A stretch of 12,833 nucleotides of DNA from Rhodobacterales bacterium CG2_30_65_12 (GCA_001873585.1 MNZL01000085.1:1-12833); one strand, 5' to 3'. Positions 1 through 9,195 are shown, counted from the first letter of the stretch. The notes: generated from the sequence alone by a model not told the origin. Numbers and translations are program-made.

Positions 1-2
1 AC

Positions 3-1964
<1,962 letters not shown>

Positions 1965-1988
1965 TCGGGAAAGGTCAACGAAAACCAA

Positions 1989-2015
1989 AAAGGGGCACCT
2001 CACAGGTGCCCCTTT
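1989..2015. terminator. Bidirectional intrinsic terminator between infB and the convergent small ORF
   Basis: A perfect 10-bp stem (1991-2000 with 2004-2013, arm AGGGGCACCT) closes on a three-base loop, CAC, and is flanked by A residues on the left and T residues on the right. On the plus strand it ends infB with a short T tract. On the minus strand the stem is followed by TTTTT, which is the stronger signal, so it should also end the argJ-mutT-small-ORF transcript. The convergent placement supports a shared terminator. Confidence 0.88.
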
Positions 2016-2037
2016 ATCATCGAAACGAAACCTATCG

Positions 2038-2175
2038 TCAGCGGTTCTTGCAAACAACCGGACGGCCCGCAAATTCTTCTTGCCCGACGCGCACCACGAT
2101 GCGGCCATCGGCGAGATCTCGGACAAACAGGCCCTGAATAGAGACGTAGTTTCCAACAGTGATCGTTTTGACCAT
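2038..2175 (-). CDS. Small conserved-looking hypothetical protein, 45 residues
   Basis: This 45-codon frame starts MVKTITVGNYVSIQG and ends PVVCKNR. It looks like a true gene for three reasons: a purine-rich Shine-Dalgarno run, AGGGGG (2186-2191), lies 10 bases upstream of the ATG; the frame fills the space up to a strong terminator on the same strand; and the product is a compact, non-repetitive, mixed-charge chain with alternating hydrophobic residues (VSIQGLFVRDLADGRIVVRV) that suggests a small beta-barrel or SH3-like fold. There is no signal peptide or membrane segment. From memory, similar short proteins sit beside infB in Rhodobacteraceae and are sometimes mislabelled as translation initiation factor fragments; this was not checked. 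It lies 79 bases after mutT on the same strand, so it may be the tail of that operon or have its own promoter. The function is unknown. The single Cys at residue 42 is not part of a visible metal motif. Confidence 0.72.
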   Translation of the reverse strand: MVKTITVGNYVSIQGLFVRDLADGRIVVRVGQEEFAGRPVVCKNR

Positions 2176-2225
2176 GGCCGTTATTCCCCCTGTGTCAGGC
2201 AACGATGCACCTATATGGAGCGCTC

Positions 2226-2243
2226 TGTAAACGTTTTGTTACA
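2226..2243. promoter_or_regulatory. Inverted repeat TGTAA-N8-TTACA upstream of the small ORF (possible operator)
   Basis: The 79-base gap between mutT and the small ORF is AT-richer than its surroundings. It holds an 18-bp interrupted palindrome with arms TGTAA (2226-2230) and TTACA (2239-2243), and with the self-complementary AAACGTTT inside it. On the minus strand, a -10-like CATATA (2212-2217) lies downstream towards the small ORF, but no well-spaced -35 box accompanies it. This could be a regulator site or part of a promoter for the small gene. The evidence is weak, because palindromes of this size also occur by chance. Confidence 0.25.
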
Positions 2244-2254
2244 AAGACGAGCGG

Positions 2255-2653
2255 TCAGAGCCAGTCGCGCAGGATCGGGATCAGCGGTTTGTCGGCGGGC
2301 GGCATCGGGTAATCACGCATAGCCGCCGGGCGCACCCAGGCCAGGCTTTGCCCTTCGAGCGGCTGCACACTGCCTTGCCAGCGCCGGCAGGCAAACAGCG
2401 GCATCAGCAGGTGGAAATCGTCGTAGCTATGGCTGGCGAAGGCGAGCGGCGCGAGGCAAGAGGCGCGGGTGTCTATCCCAAGCTCTTCGCGCAGCTCCCT
2501 AATCAGCGCGGCCTCTGGCGTTTCACCGTTCTCCACCTTGCCGCCGGGAAACTCCCACAGCCCGGCCATTGATTTGCCTTCCGGGCGCTGCGCGAGCAGC
2601 ACCCGCCCATCAACGTCGATCAGCGCAACGGCGGAGACGAGAACGATCTTCAT
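2255..2653 (-). CDS. mutT: MutT-family Nudix hydrolase (probable 8-oxo-dGTP diphosphatase)
   Basis: The product has 132 residues, the usual size for MutT (about 130). The Nudix box is complete: G38, E44, then R52-E53, E56-E57 and G59-I60, fitting GX5EX7REUXEEXGU, with the metal-binding glutamates intact. The N-terminal strand (VSAVALIDVDGRVLLAQRP) and the WEFPGGKVE segment are typical of MutT-type oxidised-nucleotide diphosphatases, which hydrolyse 8-oxo-dGTP to the monophosphate and so prevent A-to-C transversions. The protein should be cytosolic. Its ATG shares its first base with the last base of the argJ stop (TGATG), so translation is probably coupled to argJ. No separate promoter is visible. 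The closest alternative is another Nudix hydrolase with a different nucleotide substrate, which sequence alone cannot exclude. The family call is certain; the substrate is likely. Confidence 0.93.
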   Translation of the reverse strand: MKIVLVSAVALIDVDGRVLLAQRPEGKSMAGLWEFPGGKVENGETPEAALIRELREELGIDTRASCLAPLAFASHSYDDFHLLMPLFACRRWQGSVQPLEGQSLAWVRPAAMRDYPMPPADKPLIPILRDWL

Positions 2654-3957
2654 CAGGAGCGATAATCCGCGTTGATCTGGATGTAGCCATGGGTGAGATC
2701 GCAGGTCCAGACCGTTGCCGCGCCCGCGCCCAACCCGAGATCGACCGCGATCAACAGGTCGTCGTTCTTCATGTAGGCCGCGCCCTCGTCTTCGCGGTAG
2801 GCGGGCGATACCCAGCCTTGCGAGGCCACGAGTATATCGCCGAAATGGATGGAAAGCCTGTCGCGGTCGGCTGCGGCGCCGGATTTGCCGATCGCCATCA
2901 CCACCCGGCCCCAGTTTGGGTCTTCCCCGGCTACGGCGGTTTTCACCAGCGGTGAATTGGCAATCGCCATCGCGTGCGTGCGCGCGTCCTTGTCTGACAG
3001 CGCGCCGGTTACGTGGATTTCGACAAACTTCGTCGCCCCTTCACCATCGCGCACAACCTGATGCGCGAGGTCGAGCATCACGCCTTTGAGGGCGTCGCGG
3101 AACGCCGTGGAATTTTCGGTGATCTCCACGCCGGAAGCGCCGGTGGCCGCGAGCAGAAGCGAGTCGGACGTCGAAGTATCGCTGTCGACGGTGATGTTGT
3201 TGAACGTCTCGTCCACCAATTGCGCCAGAATCCGCTGCAACAGAGCCTGTTCCACTTTCGCGTCGGTGAAGATGTAGACCAGCATCGTCGCCATATCCGG
3301 TGCGATCATGCCGGACCCCTTGGCGATGCCCGCGATCCGCACCGTGTTGTCGCCAACCTTGATCTCGGCTCCGGCCCCCTTGGCATAGGTGTCGGTCGTC
3401 AGAATCGCACGCGCGGCAAGCTCGATCGCGTCGGGCGCCATGGTGCCGTGCAGTTCCTCGATCTTGGCGGTAATCCGTTCATAGGGCAAAGGCTCGCCGA
3501 TTACCCCTGTTGAGGCGGAATAGACCCTGTTTTCCGGCACGCCAGAAATCTTCGCTACCGCCTCGGTAATCGCCGCCACGGCCCGTTCGCCGCTCGCGCC
3601 GGTGAAGGCATTCGAGTTGCCGGAATTGACGATGAAGGCGGCACCCGCCGCCGGATCAGACCCTAACTTGGCCTGGCAATCGAGCACCGGCGCCGAGCGC
3701 GTGGCCGAGCGCGTAAACACCCCGGCCACGGCGGTGCCAGGATCGAGCTCGGCCAGCATCACGTCAACCCGGCCGGGATAGCGCACGCCGGCCTGCACCG
3801 CCGAAAACCGCACGCCGCCGATCACCGGCAGGTGCGGAAAGCCGTCTTTCGGCGCAAGCGGTGAGACGGAATGCCTATGCGTCTCGGCCGCTTTCAACCG
3901 CGCCTTGAGCTTGGCGAGTTTCCGCTTGAGCTTTTTGATCCTGGCTTTTTTGCCCAT
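2653..3957 (-). CDS. argJ: Bifunctional glutamate N-acetyltransferase / ornithine acetyltransferase ArgJ
   Basis: ArgJ moves the acetyl group from N-acetylornithine to glutamate in the cyclic arginine pathway; bifunctional forms also use acetyl-CoA. The 434-residue protein carries the self-cleavage site A223-T224 in the segment KGSGMIAPDMATML, where Thr224 becomes the N-terminal nucleophile of the beta subunit. The oxyanion-hole motif STGVIG (149-154), the GEGATK motif (305-310) and the usual C-terminal NADYRS are present. The family-like sequence begins near residue 31 (VSPLAPKDGF). The first ~25 residues are an extra Lys/Arg-rich segment with I7, L10, L14, L17 and L21 in heptad spacing. The ATG at 3957 has AAGG eight bases upstream. 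A TTG at 3897 (codon 21), also with AAGG five bases upstream, would give 414 residues. The gene starts 26 bases after the isomerase stop and overlaps mutT by one base, so the three are probably one operon. Function is certain; the start is less so. Confidence 0.96.
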   Translation of the reverse strand: MGKKARIKKLKRKLAKLKARLKAAETHRHSVSPLAPKDGFPHLPVIGGVRFSAVQAGVRYPGRVDVMLAELDPGTAVAGVFTRSATRSAPVLDCQAKLGSDPAAGAAFIVNSGNSNAFTGASGERAVAAITEAVAKISGVPENRVYSASTGVIGEPLPYERITAKIEELHGTMAPDAIELAARAILTTDTYAKGAGAEIKVGDNTVRIAGIAKGSGMIAPDMATMLVYIFTDAKVEQALLQRILAQLVDETFNNITVDSDTSTSDSLLLAATGASGVEITENSTAFRDALKGVMLDLAHQVVRDGEGATKFVEIHVTGALSDKDARTHAMAIANSPLVKTAVAGEDPNWGRVVMAIGKSGAAADRDRLSIHFGDILVASQGWVSPAYREDEGAAYMKNDDLLIAVDLGLGAGAATVWTCDLTHGYIQINADYRS

Positions 3958-3983
3958 GGTGCGCGCCTTGTGCTGAATTAGTG

Positions 3984-4880
3984 TCAGTCGAGGAGAGAAA
4001 GATCGCTCAGAACCGCCGGGTCGAGCGCGCCAAGGTCGGTCCGCTCGATGGCGGCGTCAGCCATGAGCGCCGCAAGCGCCTGTTCCACCGCATCGTTTTC
4101 AAGCTTGGCGACGATATCGCCCTTCACCTCTTCGAGCGTCGGCGCGCCGGTCATGCGGCTTTCATTGAGTTTGACCACGTGCCAGCCGAACTGGGTCTGC
4201 ACCGGTCCGGCCACGGCGCCGTCGGCCAACCCCGACACCGCGTCTTCAAAGGGTTTCACCATCATGCCTGCGCCAAACCAGCCGAGCTCGCCGCCGTTCG
4301 GGCCGGAGGGGCCGGTCGACTTTTCGCGCGCGAGCTGGGCGAAATCGGCGCCACCGGCAAGCTCTTCGATCAGCGCGGCGGCCTCGTCTTCCGTTTCCAC
4401 GAGAATGTGAGAGGCGTTCCACTCCTTGGTCGGCTCCGCGTCGGCGTATTCTGCATCATAGGCCGCCTGAACCTTGGCATCATTTGCCGCCGAGGCGATC
4501 ACATCATCGAGCTTTTCGGTCGCGGAGATGGCGCGGCGCTCGTTGTCGAGCTTGATCTGCGCCCGGCGAGTCATCTCGCCCATCGCCTGACCCAGAACCG
4601 TCTGCTGAATGAGCTGTTCGATCAGTCCGTCGAGCAGCACGTCGTTGGGCATGGTCTGGTATTGCTCGGGCAGGGTCAGCCGCGCCGCGATCACATGTCC
4701 GAGCGTGATCTCTTCGCCGTTTACGATGGCGACAACGGTGCCCGCGTCCACCGCCATCGGCGCGGTGGTTTCGGTAACAGCCCCGGTGCTGCCGGTATCT
4801 TGCGCTGCAAGCGGGGCGGCGAGCAGCAGCGAGAGCGCCACGCCGCCGAGCAGGGTGCTGCGATTGGCCAGAAATTTCAT
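3984..4880 (-). CDS. Secreted parvulin-type (PpiC) peptidyl-prolyl cis-trans isomerase
   Basis: This 298-residue protein begins with a classical signal peptide: a Lys/Arg N-region, a hydrophobic core (LLGGVALSLLLAAPLAA) and probable cleavage after AAPLAA at about residue 26. It should therefore act in the periplasm or be anchored outside the inner membrane; no lipobox cysteine is present. Residues 48-145 form a helical SurA/PrsA-like N-terminal chaperone segment (VAIVNGEEITLGHVIA onward). Residues 153-238 are the rotamase domain with ASHILV (156-161), GGELGWFG (196-203) and GWHVVKL (232-238), the hallmark parvulin strands. A helical acidic tail follows. The likely role is catalysing prolyl isomerisation and chaperoning exported proteins, which fits its position divergent from secA. 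A GAGGAA Shine-Dalgarno (4886-4891) lies five bases before the ATG. argJ follows after 26 bases. The domain call is certain; whether it is a PrsA-like or SurA-like partner is not decidable here. Confidence 0.94.
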   Translation of the reverse strand: MKFLANRSTLLGGVALSLLLAAPLAAQDTGSTGAVTETTAPMAVDAGTVVAIVNGEEITLGHVIAARLTLPEQYQTMPNDVLLDGLIEQLIQQTVLGQAMGEMTRRAQIKLDNERRAISATEKLDDVIASAANDAKVQAAYDAEYADAEPTKEWNASHILVETEDEAAALIEELAGGADFAQLAREKSTGPSGPNGGELGWFGAGMMVKPFEDAVSGLADGAVAGPVQTQFGWHVVKLNESRMTGAPTLEEVKGDIVAKLENDAVEQALAALMADAAIERTDLGALDPAVLSDLSLLD

Positions 4881-4915
4881 GGGATTTCCTCACTTGGGCC
4901 GGTGGCCCGGTATCG

Positions 4916-4944
4916 TTGACTATTCAGGCCCCGCCCCTTACATC
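4916..4944 (+). promoter_or_regulatory. Candidate sigma70-type promoter for secA
   Basis: TTGACT (4916-4921) and TACATC (4939-4944) are separated by 17 bases. The -35 box matches five of six consensus bases and the -10 box four of six. A start near 4950 would leave a leader of about 105 bases before the secA ATG at 5056. It is the best-looking promoter in the 175-base divergent gap. Position and spacing support the call, but it is not experimentally shown. Confidence 0.45.
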
Positions 4945-4948
4945 GCAA
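4919..4948 (-). promoter_or_regulatory. Candidate promoter for the isomerase-argJ-mutT operon, overlapping the secA promoter
   Basis: On the minus strand, TTGCGA (4948-4943) is followed after 18 bases by AATAGT (4924-4919), each matching four of six consensus bases. It would give a leader of about 30 bases with the GAGGAA ribosome site. It occupies the same DNA as the plus-strand candidate, so the two would compete for polymerase. The match is modest; the main support is that a promoter is expected somewhere in this gap. Confidence 0.28.
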
Positions 4949-5055
4949 GGGTCGCAAATAGGGCCATTCTCGTGCCCTTGATATGGGGCCGCGCGCAGAC
5001 GGGCAAGCGCCCCCGCGCGAATACGTGAATGCAAATCCCATCGGGCGGAGAAAAC

Positions 5056-7767
5056 ATGCTGGGTATCGGAAAAATCGCCAAAAAGGTGTTTGGTACGCCG
5101 AACGACCGCAAGATCAAGGCCACCCTCCCGATAGTTGAAAAGATCAACGCACTGGAAGATGAGTTCAGGGCGCTGTCCGACGAAGGGCTGATCGCCAAGA
5201 CGGCGGAATTTCGCAAGCGCGTGGCTGAGGGCGAACGCCTTGACGATCTGCTGCCGGAAGCGTTTGCCAACTGCCGCGAGGGCGCGCGTCGGGCGCTCGG
5301 CCTGCGCGCCTTCGACGTGCAGCTTATGGGCGGCATTTTCCTGCACCAAGGCAACATTGCCGAGATGAAAACCGGCGAAGGCAAAACCCTGGTGGCCACC
5401 TTCCCCGCCTATCTCAACGGCCTCACTGGCAAGGGTGTGCATATCGTTACCGTCAACGATTACCTCGCCAAGCGCGATGCCGAGTGGATGGGCAAGGTTT
5501 ACGCCCAGCTCGGGATGTCCACCGGCGTGGTCTATCCGCAGCAGGCCGACAGCGAAAAGCAGCAGGCCTACGCCGCCGATATCACCTACGCCACCAACAA
5601 CGAGCTCGGCTTCGACTACCTGCGTGACAACATGAAATCAGAGCTCGCGCAGATGCAACAGCGCGACCACAACTTCGCCATCGTCGACGAGGTGGACTCG
5701 ATCCTGATCGACGAGGCCCGCACACCGCTGATCATCTCCGGGCCAAGCGACGACCGCTCCGAGCTTTACGTGACCATCGACAAGATCATTCCCGAGGTGC
5801 AGGACGAGCATTTCACGCTCGATGAAAAAACCCGCAACGTTACCTTCACCGAAGAAGGCAACGAATTTCTCGAACAACGCCTGCTCGCCGCCGGTCTCCT
5901 GCCCGAAGGGCAGACGCTCTACGATCCCGAGAGCACCACGCTTGTGCACCATATCAACCAGGGCCTGCGCGCCCACAAGCTCTTCCAGAAAGACAAGGAC
6001 TACATCGTTCGCAATGACGAAGTGGTGCTGATCGACGAATTTACCGGCCGGATGATGACCGGGCGGCGCCTCTCGGAGGGCCTGCACCAGGCGATCGAGG
6101 CGAAGGAAGGCTGCAAGATCCAGCCCGAAAACGTTACTCTCGCCAGTGTGACCTTCCAGAACTACTTCCGGCTTTATGACAAGCTCTCCGGCATGACCGG
6201 CACGGCGCTAACAGAAGCGGACGAGTTTTTCGATATCTACAAGCTCGGCGTGGTTGAGGTGCCGACCAACCTGCCGGTGGTGCGGATCGACGACCACGAT
6301 GCCGTCTACCGCACAGCGCAGGAAAAAAACGAGGCCGTCGTTGAAACGATCAAGCAGGCCAATGCCAAGGGCCAACCAGTGCTTGTTGGCACCACCTCGA
6401 TCGAGAAATCCGAATTTCTCTCTGACATGCTGACCAACGCCGGGATCACGCACAACGTGCTCAACGCCCGCCAGCACGAGCAGGAAGCGCAGATTGTCGG
6501 CGATGCCGGCAAGCTCGGCGCCGTGACCATCGCCACCAACATGGCCGGACGGGGCACCGACATCAAGCTCGGCGGCAACGTCGAGATGAAGGTGCTCGAA
6601 GCCCTCGCGGCCGATCCGGACGCGCACCCTGACGAGGTGCGCGCGCGGATTGAGGCCGAGCACGCCGAGGAGGAACAGAAGGTAAAAGACGCGGGCGGGC
6701 TTTTCGTGCTGGCTACCGAGCGCCACGAAAGCCGGCGGATCGACAACCAGCTGCGCGGCCGGTCCGGCCGCCAGGGCGACCCGGGGCGCTCGTCCTTTTT
6801 CCTCAGCCTTGAAGACGACCTGATGCGGATCTTCGGTTCGGAGCGGCTCGACAAGGTGCTGAGCACACTGGGCATGAAGGATGGCGAGGCGATCGTTCAC
6901 CCTTGGGTCAACAAGAGCCTTGAACGGGCGCAGGCCAAGGTTGAGGCGCGCAACTTCGATATCCGCAAGCAGCTCCTGAAGTTTGACGATGTGATGAACG
7001 ACCAGCGCAAGGTGGTGTTCAGCCAGCGGCTCGATATCATGAAATCGGCCGATCTCTCCGACGTGACCGAAGACATGCGCCATCAGGTGATCGACGATCT
7101 GGTCGAAGCCCACCTGCCGCCGAAATCCTACGCCGAGCAGTGGAACACGCAAGGTCTCTATGCCGCGGTGATCGAAAAGCTCAATATCGACCTGCCGGTG
7201 ATCGACTGGGCCAAGGAAGAGGGCGTCGACGACGAGGTAATCCGCGAGCGGCTCTACGAGGCTACCGACAAGCAGATGGCAGAGAAGGCCGAGGCGTTCG
7301 GACCCGAAACCATGCGCTCGATCGAAAAGCAGGTGCTGCTGCAGACGATTGATGCAAAGTGGCGCGAGCACCTGCTTACCCTCGAACACCTGCGCTCGGT
7401 GGTGGGCTTTCGTGGCTACGCCCAGCGTGATCCGCTGAACGAATACAAGTCCGAGAGCTTCCAGCTTTTCGGAGGGATGCTCGACGGTCTGCGCGAAGAG
7501 GTGACACAAAAGCTCGCCCAGGTGCGGCCGATGACGAAGGAAGAGCAGGAGCAGATCATGGTGCAGATGGCCCAGCAACAAAAGGCTCTCGCCGAGGCCC
7601 AGCGCAAGGCAGCCGAGAAGATTACCGGCAAGGCGGCGTTGCCCATTGGCGTTGCCGTTGCCGGGTTTGACGAGGCCAACCCGGATACCTGGGGCAACCC
7701 GGGGCGCAACGATCCCTGCCCCTGCGGCTCGGGCAAGAAGTTCAAGCACTGCCACGGTGCGTTCTGA
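5056..7767 (+). CDS. secA: Preprotein translocase ATPase SecA
   Basis: SecA is the motor that pushes unfolded preproteins through SecYEG using ATP, cycling between cytosol and inner membrane. I set the start at 5056, giving 903 residues (MLGIGKIAKKVFG...), because GGAG (5047-5050) sits five bases upstream and family members begin here; an in-frame ATG at 5029 has no ribosome site. The motor domains show Walker A MKTGEGKT (104-111), Walker B DEVDSILIDEA (211-221), the helicase-like segment TNMAGRGTDIKLGG and the arginine-finger region QLRGRSGRQGDPG. A helical scaffold/wing part follows, then a Gln/Ala/Lys-rich linker and a C-terminal zinc motif with C888, C890, C899 and H900, the SecB- and phospholipid-binding tail. 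Length and domains are complete. The gene diverges from a periplasmic isomerase and ends at an intrinsic terminator, so it is probably a single-gene transcript. Confidence 0.98.
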   Translation: MLGIGKIAKKVFGTPNDRKIKATLPIVEKINALEDEFRALSDEGLIAKTAEFRKRVAEGERLDDLLPEAFANCREGARRALGLRAFDVQLMGGIFLHQGNIAEMKTGEGKTLVATFPAYLNGLTGKGVHIVTVNDYLAKRDAEWMGKVYAQLGMSTGVVYPQQADSEKQQAYAADITYATNNELGFDYLRDNMKSELAQMQQRDHNFAIVDEVDSILIDEARTPLIISGPSDDRSELYVTIDKIIPEVQDEHFTLDEKTRNVTFTEEGNEFLEQRLLAAGLLPEGQTLYDPESTTLVHHINQGLRAHKLFQKDKDYIVRNDEVVLIDEFTGRMMTGRRLSEGLHQAIEAKEGCKIQPENVTLASVTFQNYFRLYDKLSGMTGTALTEADEFFDIYKLGVVEVPTNLPVVRIDDHDAVYRTAQEKNEAVVETIKQANAKGQPVLVGTTSIEKSEFLSDMLTNAGITHNVLNARQHEQEAQIVGDAGKLGAVTIATNMAGRGTDIKLGGNVEMKVLEALAADPDAHPDEVRARIEAEHAEEEQKVKDAGGLFVLATERHESRRIDNQLRGRSGRQGDPGRSSFFLSLEDDLMRIFGSERLDKVLSTLGMKDGEAIVHPWVNKSLERAQAKVEARNFDIRKQLLKFDDVMNDQRKVVFSQRLDIMKSADLSDVTEDMRHQVIDDLVEAHLPPKSYAEQWNTQGLYAAVIEKLNIDLPVIDWAKEEGVDDEVIRERLYEATDKQMAEKAEAFGPETMRSIEKQVLLQTIDAKWREHLLTLEHLRSVVGFRGYAQRDPLNEYKSESFQLFGGMLDGLREEVTQKLAQVRPMTKEEQEQIMVQMAQQQKALAEAQRKAAEKITGKAALPIGVAVAGFDEANPDTWGNPGRNDPCPCGSGKKFKHCHGAF

Positions 7768-7802
7768 AAGCACGCTGCGATTGCGGCACGGATGTGACGA
7801 GC

Positions 7803-7835
7803 GGCGTGGAGACATATTGTTTCCACGCCCTTTTT
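7803..7835 (+). terminator. Intrinsic terminator of secA
   Basis: An 8-bp GC-rich stem (GGCGTGGA at 7803-7810 with TCCACGCC at 7822-7829) has an 11-base loop and is followed by TTTTT (7831-7835). It lies 35 bases after the secA stop. It implies that the next gene needs its own promoter. The remaining 107 bases before that gene hold a short inverted repeat, CGGAA/TTCCG (7862-7866 and 7876-7880), but I see no convincing -35/-10 pair. Confidence 0.88.
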
Positions 7836-7942
7836 CATCTCTCCCGAAAGCGAAACAAAACCGGAAATAGCCACCTTCCGTTCATTTCTTCGGCGTAATG
7901 CTGGGTGAAAGTCGACGCTGACGGAGTGACAGGGAGAACGCC

Positions 7943-9190
7943 ATGATCGCCAATCTGAAGGCAAAGGCGGAAGGTTTCGACAAGAAGCGCATCATCACGG
8001 CTGTTGCCGTTCTGGTGATCGCCGGAGCCGCTGGCCACGTGATGCAACGCAACGCGAACGCGTCGGAAGGCACACGCGTGCTCGCGGGATCGGTGCCAAA
8101 CACACCCACAGTCGCAGCCTCGCCTGCGGCGCCTGTCGTCGCCGCCGCGCGAGTACCCACAGCGACGCAAGAGCCTGAGCTGGTTGTCGCGGAAACGCTG
8201 CTGGGCACTGTCACCACGCCAGACATCAAACCCGCGATTGCCGGAATCGCTCCGGCCGAAACCGCCGCGCCGCAAACATACATCGAACCCACCCCGATTG
8301 CCGGCATGGCCGAAGCGCCCGCGTCGGTGCTTGAGGGTGTCGAACCGGCAACGGCGAGCCCGGAAGAAGTGACTCGATCAGCCTCCGAGCCAATCCTGGC
8401 CCGCCCTGAGCCGCCCGAACCGATTGGTGAGAACACTGCCGCGAACGAAACGTTTGCGTTGGCCAAGGCGGACGAGGCGATTGATCTTGTTGCCGAGCCC
8501 GATCTGGCGATTGCCGGTTGTGACCTCACACTTGACGCCGTGCCCCAGCCCGGCGCTTTCGTCGCGCTCACGCTTTCGGACCCTTGCAACGCGGGCGCAA
8601 AGGTGGAGTTTGATCACGCTGGCCTGAAGTTTTCCGACCAGCTTGGCCCCGAGGGAGATCTGTTTCTGCTCGTCCCGGCGATGGCCGAAAAAGCAATCAT
8701 CGTTGCCACCCTCGAAGGCGGTCAAGGCCAGTCTGTCGAGGTGATGCTGACCGATTTCGCCAAGTTTGAGCGCGTCGCGCTGATCTGGAAAGGGGCAACC
8801 GGGCTGCAATTGCACGCGCTGGAAAACGGTGCCGGCTACGGCGATCCGGGCCATGTCTGGGCCGAGGCGCCGGCGACCCCCGAGGCGGCCACGGCGGGCA
8901 GGGGCGGTTTCCTGTCGGTGCTCGGCAACACTGCCGAGGGCTATGCCGCCGATGTCTACACATACCCGGCCAGCCTGATGGCCGATGGGGCGCAGACGCA
9001 GGTCTCGATAGAAGCGCAGGTGACGGAAAATACCTGCGGTGAGCGGATCGAAGGCAGCATTTTGCGCACCAACGCCGGGCGCGCGCCAACCGCCGCGCCG
9101 CTGGCGATGACGGTGCCGGGATGCGACGCTGTGGGCGAATATCTGGTGTTGAACAATCTGCCCCAAGACCTGAAACTCGCGCGCAACTGA
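7943..9190 (+). CDS. Uncharacterised single-pass membrane protein with a four-cysteine extracytoplasmic domain
   Basis: I do not recognise a characterised family. The 415-residue protein starts with a basic cytosolic segment (K6, K8, K14, K15, R16), then one hydrophobic helix at about 17-33 (IITAVAVLVIAGAAG). The charge pattern predicts that the rest is periplasmic. Residues 45-185 are low-complexity, rich in Ala, Pro, Glu and Thr, and look like a flexible linker. Residues 190-415 look folded, beginning AGCDLTLDAVPQPGAFV and ending CDAVGEYLVLNNLPQDLKL, with four cysteines (193, 215, 365, 394) that could make two disulfides. From memory, relatives follow secA in Rhodobacteraceae and are sometimes labelled translocase by proximity; I see no translocase motif. 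AGGGAG (7931-7936) six bases upstream supports the ATG. The OmpA-type gene follows after 54 bases on the same strand, so the two are probably co-transcribed. Coding status is firm; function is unknown. Confidence 0.85.
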   Translation: MIANLKAKAEGFDKKRIITAVAVLVIAGAAGHVMQRNANASEGTRVLAGSVPNTPTVAASPAAPVVAAARVPTATQEPELVVAETLLGTVTTPDIKPAIAGIAPAETAAPQTYIEPTPIAGMAEAPASVLEGVEPATASPEEVTRSASEPILARPEPPEPIGENTAANETFALAKADEAIDLVAEPDLAIAGCDLTLDAVPQPGAFVALTLSDPCNAGAKVEFDHAGLKFSDQLGPEGDLFLLVPAMAEKAIIVATLEGGQGQSVEVMLTDFAKFERVALIWKGATGLQLHALENGAGYGDPGHVWAEAPATPEAATAGRGGFLSVLGNTAEGYAADVYTYPASLMADGAQTQVSIEAQVTENTCGERIEGSILRTNAGRAPTAAPLAMTVPGCDAVGEYLVLNNLPQDLKLARN

Positions 9191-9195
9191 CGCAA

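Noticed and set aside
3981..4919. 312-codon plus-strand frame antisense to the isomerase
   Set aside because: The minus strand has a signal peptide and full rotamase motifs. The plus frame has a His/Arg-rich shadow composition.
5029..5055. Upstream in-frame ATG adding nine residues to SecA
   Set aside because: No Shine-Dalgarno precedes it, whereas GGAG is correctly placed for the ATG at 5056, where the family sequence begins.
6208..7815. 535-codon open frame on the minus strand, antisense to secA
   Set aside because: It lies wholly across the well-supported secA gene, and its composition (His/Leu/Val/Arg-rich) is typical of an antisense shadow in GC-rich coding DNA. It has no recognisable domain or ribosome site.
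7836..7942. Search for a promoter or regulatory RNA before the 415-residue gene
   Set aside because: Only a 5-bp inverted repeat (CGGAA/TTCCG) was seen and no convincing -35/-10 pair, so no promoter was called although one must exist nearby.
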